Of a stretch of DNA of 64,000 bases, positions 42,432 through 51,700 are shown in pieces (positions within the stretch are counted from its first letter, which is position 1; every line of letters begins with the position of its first letter). Position numbers and translations under genes: made by a program. Origin of the DNA: a bacterium (GTDB taxonomy: Bacteria; Desulfobacterota; Binatia; HRBIN30; CADEER01); assembly GCA_019637795.1 (NCBI GenBank), contig JAHBUY010000004.1, positions 62,001 to 126,000 of the forward strand. The letters are read 5' to 3'. The notes under the pieces are model-generated. The model searched no databases. It was given only the letters and a program-made list of their open reading frames with translations, and was not told where the DNA came from.

Positions 42432-45400
42432 ATGACGACGCCCGCCGCCACCACGTCCGCCGCGGTCGCCGCCGCGGCGGGAGACGCCGCCGCGCCGACC
42501 GCGGACGGCACCCGCCGGTTGATGATCGGCTATTTCGCCCTGGTCGGCGGCTTTCTCCTCTTCATGATCGCCGGCCTCCTGGTGCACGGCCGGCTGACCG
42601 CGATCCAGAACGTGACCGCGCGCGACAACGAACGCTGGGCCAGCCGCCAGGCCGACTACGCCGAGCTCGGACGGCTGGCGGCGCGCCTCAATTCGCCCGC
42701 CAACGACGTGTTCGAGACCAACGATCCGGCGCGCGAGCAGCAGGAGCTCGACCGCGCGCTGCGCGCCTTCGGCAGCGCGCTGGCCGCCAGCCAGGCGGAG
42801 CTCGCCGCCGAGCAGGCCGTCGCCCCGCCGGGCGACCAGGCGCTCCGCCTGCGTCTGCGCCGCCTGCGCTCGCACCTCGACGCGATCGCGATGGCGGCGG
42901 GCGCCATGGCGGACCAGGCCTCGCGCATTCTCGCCTTCTTCCGCACCGGCCAGCTCGACGGCGCCGGCGCGCACATGGCGCGCATGGACCGCGAGCACGC
43001 CAAGCTCGCCGATCAGGTCGCCGGCATGGGCTACACCGTGCGCGAGATCCAGGTGCTCGGCTTCGCCCGCGCCGCCGGCCTCGGCCACCGCCTCACCCTG
43101 TTCGAGTACGGCCTGGCGGCGATGACGCTGTGCTTCCTCGCCGGGGTGCTGGGCTACGGCGCCACCATCGCCCGCCGGCTGCGCCGCGCCGCGCTCGATC
43201 GCGAGCGCGCGCTGCGCGAGGTGCGCGCCAGCGAGGCCCGCAAGGCCGCGATCCTCTCGTCGGCGCTGGACGCGATCGTCACCATCGATGCCGCCGGCAA
43301 CATCACCGAGTTCAACCCCGCCGCCTGCCGGACCTTCGGCTGGTCGCGCCAGGCGGTGATCGGCCGCGAGCTGGCGGAGGTGCTGATCCCGACCGACCAG
43401 CGCGCCGCCCACCGCGCCGGCCTCGGGCGCGTGCTCGCCACCGGTGAGGGGCGGGTGCTCAACCAGCGCCTCACGGTCAGCGCGCTGCGCGCCGACGGCC
43501 GCACCGTGCCGGTCGAGCTCGCGATCACCGCCTTCGACGACGGCGGCCGGCCCGGCTTCTGCGCCTACCTGCGCGACATCTCGGCGCGCCTCGCGGTCGA
43601 GCGCGCGCTGCGCGACAGCGAGGCGCGGCTGCGCAGCGTCGTCGACACCGCCACCGACGCGATCATCACCGCCGACGACCACGGCATCATCCAGTCCTGG
43701 AACGCCGCCGCGGTCCGCATCTTCGGCTACGCGCCGGAGGAGGCCGTGGGCCGCAACGTGGCGATGCTCGCGGCCGCGCCGCACGACGCCCGGCACGATG
43801 CCTACCTGCGCCGCTACCGCGACGAAGGCACCGCCCACATCATCGGCGTCGTCCGCGAGCTGGAGGCGCGGCGGCGCGACGGCACCGCGATCGCCGTCGA
43901 GCTGGCGGTCAACGACGTGCCGCTCGAACGCGGGCGGATGTTCAGCGCCATCGTGCGCGACATCACGGCGCGCAAGCAGGCCGAGGCGGAGCTGCACGCC
44001 GCCAAGGAGGCGGCCGAGGCGGCGACGCGCGCCAAGTCGCTGTTCCTGGCCAACATGAGCCACGAGATTCGCACCCCGATGAACGGCGTGGTCGGCATGA
44101 CCAGCCTGCTCCTCGACACCCCGCTCACTCCCGAGCAGCGCGAGTTCGCCACCACGATTCGCGCCAGCGCCGACGCGCTCCTCACGGTCATCAACGACAT
44201 CCTCGACTTCTCGAAGATCGAATCGGGGCAGCTCGACCTCGACGTCCACGCCTTCGACCTGCGCGAGTGCCTCGAGGGAGCGCTCGACGTCGTGGCGCCG
44301 CGCGCCGCGGCCAAGGGCATCGATCTCGCGTATCACGTGGACCCGTCGGTGCCGGCGGGATTGATCGGCGACAGCTCCCGATTGCGCCAGGTGCTGGTCA
44401 ACCTGCTCGGCAACGGCGTCAAGTTCACCGAGCGCGGCGAGGTGACCATCACCGTCGGCGCCCGCCCCGCCGCCACCGCGGGCGCGATCGAGGTGGAGTT
44501 CCGCATCGCCGACACCGGCATCGGCATTCCGGCCGAACGCATGGACCGCCTGTTCCAGTCGTTCAGCCAGGTCGACCCGACGACGACGCGACAGTACGGC
44601 GGCACCGGGCTCGGGCTCGCCATCAGCCGGCGCCTCACCGAGCTGATGGGCGGCCGCATCTGGGTGACCAGCACGCCCGGCCAGGGCTCGGTCTTCTCCT
44701 TCACCGTCGTCGGGCGCGCCACCGCGGGCTCGCCCCAGCGCCACCTCGGCGCCGCGCCGACCATGCTCGCCGAGCGGCCGATCCTGATCGTCGACGACAG
44801 CCCGACCAACCGCCGCATCCTCGCCCTGCAGACCGAGTCCTGGGGCATGCGTCCGCGCCTCGCCGCCTCCGCCGCCGAGGCGCTGCGCGAGATCGACGCG
44901 GGAGAGCCGTTCGCGCTGGCGCTAGTCGACCTGCAGATGCCGGACATGGACGGCCTGGCGCTGGCGCGCGCGATCCGCGCCCGCGGCCGGCCCCTGCCGC
45001 TGGTGCTGCTCAGCTCGCTGGGCAGCCGGATCGACGGCGGCGAGTTCGCCGCCACGTTGACCAAACCGGTGAAGCCGTCGCAGCTCTTCGACGCCATTCT
45101 CGGGGTCCTCGGGCAGCATGCCGCGGCGCCGCCGCCGGCCCACCGCGACGTCCACTTCGATCGCGACCTCGCGGCGCGGGCGCCGCTGCGCATCCTCCTG
45201 GCCGAGGACAATCCGATCAACCAGAAGGTGGCGCTGCGCGTCCTCGGCCGGCTGGGCTATCGCGCCGACCTGGCGATCAACGGCCGCGAGGTGCTGCAGG
45301 CGCTCGAGCGGCAGGCCTACGATGTCGTCCTGCTCGATGTGCAGATGCCGGTGATGGACGGCCTGACGGCAGCGCGCGCCATCCGCGACCGCTGGCCGGA

Positions 45401-45596
45401 ACGGCCGGTGCGCCTGGTGGCGATGACCGCCAACGCCATGGAGGGCGACCGCCAGACCTGTCTCGCCGCCGGCATGGACGACTACCTGAGCAAGCCGGTG
45501 CAGTGGGACGCGCTGGCGACCGCGCTGCAGCGCGCGGCGGCGATGCTCGGCGTGGCGGCCGCGCCGCTCGCCACGGGCGCCGACGGCGCGGCGTGA
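42432..45596 (+). CDS. Hybrid histidine kinase (2 PAS, HisKA, HATPase, 2 receivers)
   Basis: A 1054-residue membrane sensor: low-complexity N-terminus, membrane helices at about 33-55 and 220-245 enclosing a helical periplasmic domain, two PAS domains (ILSSALDAIVTIDAAGNITE; VVDTATDAIITADDHGIIQS), HisKA with His544 in MSHEIRTPMNG, HATPase (NLLGNGVKFTE, DTGIGIP, GGTGLGLAISRR), and two receivers with Asp at about 833 (DLQMPDMDG) and 969 (DVQMPVMDG). No phosphotransfer (HPt) domain is visible. It lies 36 bp after the RsbW-like gene, so probably belongs to the same unit. Confidence 0.93.
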   Translation: MTTPAATTSAAVAAAAGDAAAPTADGTRRLMIGYFALVGGFLLFMIAGLLVHGRLTAIQNVTARDNERWASRQADYAELGRLAARLNSPANDVFETNDPAREQQELDRALRAFGSALAASQAELAAEQAVAPPGDQALRLRLRRLRSHLDAIAMAAGAMADQASRILAFFRTGQLDGAGAHMARMDREHAKLADQVAGMGYTVREIQVLGFARAAGLGHRLTLFEYGLAAMTLCFLAGVLGYGATIARRLRRAALDRERALREVRASEARKAAILSSALDAIVTIDAAGNITEFNPAACRTFGWSRQAVIGRELAEVLIPTDQRAAHRAGLGRVLATGEGRVLNQRLTVSALRADGRTVPVELAITAFDDGGRPGFCAYLRDISARLAVERALRDSEARLRSVVDTATDAIITADDHGIIQSWNAAAVRIFGYAPEEAVGRNVAMLAAAPHDARHDAYLRRYRDEGTAHIIGVVRELEARRRDGTAIAVELAVNDVPLERGRMFSAIVRDITARKQAEAELHAAKEAAEAATRAKSLFLANMSHEIRTPMNGVVGMTSLLLDTPLTPEQREFATTIRASADALLTVINDILDFSKIESGQLDLDVHAFDLRECLEGALDVVAPRAAAKGIDLAYHVDPSVPAGLIGDSSRLRQVLVNLLGNGVKFTERGEVTITVGARPAATAGAIEVEFRIADTGIGIPAERMDRLFQSFSQVDPTTTRQYGGTGLGLAISRRLTELMGGRIWVTSTPGQGSVFSFTVVGRATAGSPQRHLGAAPTMLAERPILIVDDSPTNRRILALQTESWGMRPRLAASAAEALREIDAGEPFALALVDLQMPDMDGLALARAIRARGRPLPLVLLSSLGSRIDGGEFAATLTKPVKPSQLFDAILGVLGQHAAAPPPAHRDVHFDRDLAARAPLRILLAEDNPINQKVALRVLGRLGYRADLAINGREVLQALERQAYDVVLLDVQMPVMDGLTAARAIRDRWPERPVRLVAMTANAMEGDRQTCLAAGMDDYLSKPVQWDALATALQRAAAMLGVAAAPLATGADGAA

Positions 45597-45677
45597 CCGC
45601 CCCCCTGCCCGGCGCGCGGCGCTCGGCTAGAATCCGGTCGTGACAGCGCGCGCGATCGAGGCGGCCGGGACGCCACG

Positions 45678-47903
45678 ATGACGTGGCAGGCGCACCCGTT
45701 CAGCGCCGTGCTGCTGGCCAGCGCCGCGCTCGCCGTCGGCGTCGCCAGGGCGCTGTGGCGCCGCTCGGCGGCCGGTTCGCGCACCTGCGCCCTGCTGATG
45801 CTGACCCTGGCCTGGTGGTCGGCGGTGTACGGCATCGAGCTGCTGACCACCACCCGCGCCGCGCAGCTCGCGCTGGTGAAGGTCGAGTACCTCGGCATCC
45901 TCGCCGCGCCGCTCGCCTGGCTGGTCTTCGCGCTGCGCTTCACCGGCCGCGACATGGGGCGCGCCGCGCTCGCCGCCCTCTGCGCCGTTCCCGCCGTGCT
46001 GTATGCGCTGGTGCTGACCGACGGCCCGCGCCACCAGATGCTCTATGCGCGCGCCGAGACGGTCGAGGTGGGCGGCTACGCCGTGCTGCGGGTCGTCTAC
46101 GGACCGGCGGCCTGGACCAACGTCGCCTACGCGTATCTCTGTCTCGCCGCCGGCGCCCTGGTCATCGTCCACGCCTTTCGCGCCTCGCCGCGCATCTACC
46201 GCCGCCAGGTGGCGGCGCTGCTCGCCGGCGCGGCGGCGCCATGGGCGGTCAACGTCGTCTACATGCTGGGCTTCAGCCCGGGCGTCGACCTCACGCCGCT
46301 CGGCTTCACGGTCACCGGTCTCGGCGCGGCCTGGGCGTTGCGCCACGCCCAGCTCCTCGATCTCGTGCCGGTCGCCCGCGATCGGGTGATGGAGAGCCTG
46401 CGCGACGGCGTCGCCGTGCTCGACCGCCAGCAGCGCCTGGTCGACTGCAATCCGGCCTTCGCCGCGGCGCTGGGCCGGTCGGTGGGCGACTGCATCGGCA
46501 TCGCGGCGACGCGCCTGGTGGGCGCCTGTCCCGAGCTCCTCGGGCTGCTCCGCGGCGAGGCCGCGTCGGCGCCGCTCTCCCTCGCGGGCGGGCGGCTCTA
46601 CGAACCGATGCTGCAGGAACTGACCGACCGTCGCGGGCGCCCCGTCGGGCGGCTGTTGACCCTGCGCGACATCACCGACCGCGGCCGGGTGATGGCCGAA
46701 CTCACGCGCGCCCGCGACGCCGCCGAGGCCCTGGCGCGCGCCAAGTCCGAATTCCTCGCCACCGTCAGCCACGAGATCCGCACGCCGATGAACGGCGTCG
46801 TCGGCATGACCGCGCTGCTGCTCGACACCCCCCTCTCCGCCGAGCAGCGCGAGTGCGTCGACGTGATCCGCCAGAGCGGCGACCAGCTCCTGGCGATCAT
46901 CAACGAGATCCTCGACTTCTCGAAGCTCGACGCCGGCGGCCTGACGGTGGAGCACATACCGTTCGCGCCGCGGCGCGCGGTCGCGGACGTCGTCGAACTG
47001 CTGCGACCGCAGGCGGCAGGCAAGGGCCTGCGCCTCGAGTACCACAGCGCCGCCGCCGTGCCCGCGCTCTGCCTCGGCGACCCGACCCGGGTGCGGCAGA
47101 TCGCCACCAACCTGGTCGGCAACGCGATCAAGTTCACCGCCGCGGGCACGGTCGTGGTGACGCTGGACGCGACCCCCGCGACCGACGGGGCGCAGCGCCT
47201 GCGTCTGGTGGTCCGCGATACGGGGATCGGAATTCCCGCCCATCGCCTTCCCGACCTCTTCCAGCCGTTCAGCCAGGTCGACGCCTCGACCGCGCGCCGC
47301 TACGGCGGCACCGGGCTCGGCCTGGCCATCAGTCGCCGACTCGCCGAGCTGATGGGCGGCACCATCGCCGTGGCGAGCGAGGAGGGCCACGGGGCGACGT
47401 TCACCGCCGACTGGCTGGTCGGCGCCGCCGCGGCGCAGTCGGAGCCGCCCGCCGACGTCGCCGGCGTGCGCCCCGCCGCGCCCGCGGGCCTGCGCATCCT
47501 GGTCGCCGAGGACAATCCGGTGAACCAGAAGGTCGTGCTGCGGATGCTGCAGCGGCTCGGCTACCAGGCCGACGTCGCCGGCGACGGCGAGCGCGCCGTC
47601 GCCGCCGCCACCGCGCAGCCCTACGACGTCGTGCTGATGGACGTGCAGATGCCCGGCGTGGACGGCTACGAGGCGACCCGCCGCATCCGGAGCGAGCGCC
47701 GTGGGCGCCAGCCGCGCATCATCGCCATGACGGCCAACGCCATGGCCAGCGACCGCGACCGCTGCCTCGCCGCCGGCATGGACGACTACATCAGCAAACC
47801 GCTGCGTCCCGACGATCTGCGCGCCGCCTTCGAGCGCATGCGAGAGGCGGCGCGGAGCGCCGCGGCGAGCGAGTCCGACACGCGCCAGCCGGCGCTCAGT
47901 TGA
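45678..47903 (+). CDS. Hybrid histidine kinase with 7TM-type N-terminal sensor
   Basis: A 741-residue sensor. The first about 220 residues form seven likely membrane helices of the histidine-kinase N-terminal 7TM type (LMLTLAWWSAVYGIELL; KVEYLGILAAPLAWLVFALR; LLAGAAAPWAVNVVYMLG). A PAS follows (VAVLDRQQRLVDCNPAF), then HisKA with His365 in VSHEIRTPMNG, HATPase (NLVGNAIKFTAAG, GGTGLGLAISRR) and a receiver with Asp655 in LMDVQMPGVDG. The kinase core resembles the upstream hybrid kinase, suggesting duplication. It ends convergently, overlapping the lone receiver gene by 8 bp. Confidence 0.92.
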   Translation: MTWQAHPFSAVLLASAALAVGVARALWRRSAAGSRTCALLMLTLAWWSAVYGIELLTTTRAAQLALVKVEYLGILAAPLAWLVFALRFTGRDMGRAALAALCAVPAVLYALVLTDGPRHQMLYARAETVEVGGYAVLRVVYGPAAWTNVAYAYLCLAAGALVIVHAFRASPRIYRRQVAALLAGAAAPWAVNVVYMLGFSPGVDLTPLGFTVTGLGAAWALRHAQLLDLVPVARDRVMESLRDGVAVLDRQQRLVDCNPAFAAALGRSVGDCIGIAATRLVGACPELLGLLRGEAASAPLSLAGGRLYEPMLQELTDRRGRPVGRLLTLRDITDRGRVMAELTRARDAAEALARAKSEFLATVSHEIRTPMNGVVGMTALLLDTPLSAEQRECVDVIRQSGDQLLAIINEILDFSKLDAGGLTVEHIPFAPRRAVADVVELLRPQAAGKGLRLEYHSAAAVPALCLGDPTRVRQIATNLVGNAIKFTAAGTVVVTLDATPATDGAQRLRLVVRDTGIGIPAHRLPDLFQPFSQVDASTARRYGGTGLGLAISRRLAELMGGTIAVASEEGHGATFTADWLVGAAAAQSEPPADVAGVRPAAPAGLRILVAEDNPVNQKVVLRMLQRLGYQADVAGDGERAVAAATAQPYDVVLMDVQMPGVDGYEATRRIRSERRGRQPRIIAMTANAMASDRDRCLAAGMDDYISKPLRPDDLRAAFERMREAARSAAASESDTRQPALS

Positions 47904-48264
47904 GCAGGCCGCTGATCAGCGCCGGCAGCTCGTCGAAGCGATCCTTGCCGAGCACGCCCCGCACCTCGTCCTGTGCCAGGAGGTCGCCCAGATCGTCGAG
48001 GCGCCGCCCCGACAGCACGACCACCGGCAGGCTGGGCACGGTATCGTGGACGACCGCCAGCGACCGGCTGATGGGCAGCCGCGGCGCCACCGTATCGCAC
48101 AGCATCAGGTGCCACTGCTGCCGCCGCAGCGCCGCCGCCAGCGCCTCGGGCGTGTCGACCCGGCACCAGGCGGCGTCGTAGCCGGCCCGGCGCAGCGCCC
48201 GCGCCGCCAGGAAGGCGTCCGCGTCGCTGTCATCGACGATCAGGATGTTGAGCGGCGTCGTCAT
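47896..48264 (-). CDS. Single-domain response regulator
   Basis: A 122-residue receiver: NILIVDDSDADAFLAARALRR, LMLCDTVAPRL with the phospho-acceptor Asp but without the usual MP after it, PVVVLSGRR with Ser at the conserved Ser/Thr, and GVLGKDRF with the Lys. Such stand-alone receivers relay phosphate or bind kinase partners. The odd DTVAPRL context suggests a divergent or specialised protein. It overlaps the 3' end of the upstream 7TM kinase gene tail-to-tail. Confidence 0.85.
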   Translation of the reverse strand: MTTPLNILIVDDSDADAFLAARALRRAGYDAAWCRVDTPEALAAALRRQQWHLMLCDTVAPRLPISRSLAVVHDTVPSLPVVVLSGRRLDDLGDLLAQDEVRGVLGKDRFDELPALISGLLN

Positions 48265-48799
48265 GAGGATCTGATTCGTTTGTAGCAGAGGCGCCACCAC
48301 GCAAGAAGGCGTTGAATTTCTCTTCCCTGGCGGACGCCGCGGCGCCCGCTGCGGGCAGCGGCGAGCGCCGTGCGAGGAATCGGGTGGCCGCCCGCGCGGC
48401 GCGGCGCCGTCGCGCCAGGTCGGATCTCCATCGGCCCTTCGGCGGTGCCGGTTCCGACGGCGCAGGGGCTCCGTGGCACCGATCGCCAAAGGGTTTGCCG
48501 CCGCCGCCGACGTCACCGTATGCAGGGCCAGGTCCATCGCCACCCCCGGCGACGACCGGCGAAGAGACGCCGCAATCGCGGCGGGCGCCATCAATTCCAT
48601 TCTCGCCAGCGGGAAAATGCCCTCTCTGGTCAGGCGGGAAGGAATGGTGGTCCGTGGTCTGTTGCTTGCTGCCTGGCGAGACGACGTGTGGGATGAAGCT
48701 GAGCCCTCTGCCGGCGGAGGGCGTCGAGGCAGCGATGAAGGCAGCGGAGCGGCACGCGGGCAGCGCGCCGGGGAGCCCGGGCCATTGAGCGACCGGGCC
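48265..48799. other. 535-bp intergenic region upstream of the 8-PAS kinase
   Basis: No convincing gene on either strand. The region separates the lone receiver (starting divergently at 48264) and the large kinase (48800). It has a short lower-GC patch near 48265-48325 (GATTCGTTTGTAG, GAATTTCTCTT), a plausible promoter for the receiver, and another at 48590-48670. I saw no clear riboswitch or tRNA. A near-palindrome CAAAGGGTTTG at about 48487 is similar to, but not the same as, the PsrA-like sites. Confidence 0.5.
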
Positions 48800-51700
48800 A
48801 TGCTGACCACGGGGGCCGGCGGCGCGACCGAGCGCGCTTCCGCGTCTCCTCTCCGCGTCCTGCTGATCGAGGACAGCGAGGCCGACGCGCTCCTGTTGCT
48901 GCGCGAGCTGCGCCGCGGCGGCTATGAGACGGCGTGGGAACGCGTCGACACCGCCGCCGCGCTGTCGCGAGCCCTCGAGCGATCCTGGGACGTCATCACC
49001 TGCGACTGGAAGATGCCGGGCTTCGGCGCTCCCGAGGCCCTGGCGCTCATCCGCGACGCGGCCGTCGACACGCCGGTGATCATCGTCTCGGGCGAGGTCG
49101 GCGAGGAGTTCGCCGTCACCGCGATGCGCGCCGGGGCGTGCGATTTCGTCAGCAAGCAGCGCCTGGCGCGCCTGGCGCCGGCGATCGACCGCGAGTTGCG
49201 CGACGCCGAGCAGCGGCGCGCCCGCCGTCGCGCCGAGGCCGCGCTGCGGGCGGCGCAGGAGCGCTACCGCGCTCTGATCGAGAATGCCTCGGACCAGGTC
49301 GCCGTGCTCGATGCCAACGGCATCTACCAGTACGTGAGCCCGTCGCACGTCGACGTCTGCGGCTTCACCCCCGAGGAGCTCCTCGGCACGAGCGCCTTCG
49401 AGCTCGTGCACCCGGACGATCTGCCGGCGCTGGCCACGCGGCTCAAGGCCGGCCTGCGCGAGCGGCAGTCGTACGGCGTGGCGGAGTTCCGCGTCCGGCA
49501 CAAGGACGGCTCGTGGCGGGTGATCGAGACGGCGGTGCAGAACCTGCTCGACGACCCGCTCATCCGCGGCGTGTTGATCAACGGCCGCGACGTCACCGCC
49601 CGGCGGCGGATGGAGGACACCCTGCGCCTGCAGGCGGCGATCATCGCCAACCTCGCCGAGGGCGTGGCCCTCGTCCGCGCCAGCGACCGCACCATCGTCC
49701 ATACCAACCCGAAACTGGAGGAGATGTTCGGCTACGGCCCCGGCGAGTTGCTCGGCCAGCCGGCCAGCGTCCTCGAGCTGGCGGACGCGGCGAGCGACGC
49801 CGCCGACGACGTCATCGCCCGCGCCCTGCGCGAACGCGGCGAATGGAGCGGCGAAGCCCGCAATCGGCGGCGCGATGGCAGCGAGCTGTGGACACGGGTG
49901 AGCATCTCCACCTTCGACCATCCCGACCACGGCGAGGTGTGGATCACCATCCAGAGCGACATCGGCGAGCAGAAGCGGGTCGATGCCGCGCTGCGCCAGA
50001 GCGAGGAGCACATGCGGCTCGCCATGGGCGCCGCGCCGATGGGCACGTGGGAGTGGGACCTGACCAGCGGCACGATGCACTGGTCGGACAGCGTCTGGCA
50101 GATGCTGGGCCTGAGCCGCGAGCGCACGCGCCCGAGCCTCGACGCCTTCCTGTCGGTGGTCCATCGCGACGACCGGGCCATGGTTCTGCGCCGCATCGAC
50201 ACCGCCCTCGACGACGACGTGCCGGCTCCGACCGAGCTGCGCATCGTGTGGTCCGACGGCTCGGTGCGCTGGGTGTTGGCGCACAGCCGCGTCGTGCGCG
50301 ACGCCGCCGGGCGGGCGATCCGCACCGTCGGCATCGCCCTCGACATCACCGAACGCCGCCGCGCCCAGGCCGATCTCGAGCACGAGCGCGAGCTCCTGGC
50401 GACGCTGATCCGCAGCCTGCCGGACATGGTGTGGATGAAGGACCCCGAGGGCGTCTTCCTCGCCTGCAACGCCGCCTTCGAACGCATGGTCGGCCGGCCG
50501 CAGGCGGCGATCGTCGGCCACACCGATCTCGAGCTGTTGGCCGACCCCGAGCTGGCGCGCTTCTTCCGCGAGAAGGATCGGGAGGCGCTCGCCAAGGGGA
50601 GCGCCAACACCAACGACGAATGGGTCACCCTCGCGGCCGACGGCCGGCGCGTGCTGCTGGAGACCATCAAGACGCCGGTGCGCGATGCCGGCGGAGCCGT
50701 GCTCGGCGTCCTCGGCATCGGGCGCGACGTCACCCAGCACCGCGAACGCGAGGAGCTGCTGCGGCAGCGCGTAGCGCTGCAGACGCAGCTCGAGAAGGTG
50801 GCGGCGACCTCGCCGGGCATGATCTGCTCCTTCCGCCTGCATCCCGACGGCAGCAGCAGCCTGCCCTACGCCAGCGCCGCGATGCGCGACATCTGGGATC
50901 TCGACCCCGCCGTGGTGCGCGACGACGCGGCGCCGGTCTTCGCGCGCATCCACCCCGACGACGTCGCCAGGGTCCACGCCAGCATCGCCGACTCGGCGCG
51001 TGGCATGACGCCCTGGCAGGAGGTCTTCCGGGTGCTCAACCCGCGCCGCGGCGAGCGCTGGGTCGAGGCGCACACCATGCCGGCGCGCGAGGACGACGGC
51101 AGCGTGCTGTGGCACGGCATCGCGATCGACGTCACCGAGCGCCGGCACCTGGAAGAGCAGGCCGCCCGCTGGCGGACCGTCTTCGACGCCGCCCAGATCG
51201 ACGCCGCCTGGGCCGACGCCGCCACCAACACGGTGGTCGCCGTCAACACCGCCTTCGCCCGCCGCCGCGGCTACCGGCCGGACGAGCTCGTCGGCCTGCC
51301 GGTGGCGGCGCTCCATCCCCCCGAGGAGCGCGCCGCCCTGCCGGCGCGGCTGCAGCGCATCGACCGCCTCGGCCACCTCACGTACGAGACGGTCCACCAG
51401 CGCAAGGACGGCACGCGCTTCCCGGTGCTGATGGACGTCACCGCGATTCGCGACGACGCCGGCGCCGTCGCCTCCCGCGTCGCCTACGCCCTCGACCTCA
51501 GCGAGCTGCGCCGCGCCGAGGAGCAGGTGCGGATCAGCGACAGCCGCTACCGCGCGCTGTTCGCGAACATGCTCGATGGCTGCGCGTTGTGCCGCCTGGT
51601 CCGGGTGGACGGCGTGCCGCGCGACTTCCTCCACCTCGAGGTCAACGAGGCGTGCACGCGGTTGACCGGCATCAGCGACGTCGTCGGCAGGACGGCGAGC

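Noticed and set aside
48265..48799. Possible riboswitch or small gene in the 535-bp gap
   Set aside because: No conserved riboswitch core or credible coding frame was seen; only a near-palindrome CAAAGGGTTTG, which does not match the PsrA-like motif.
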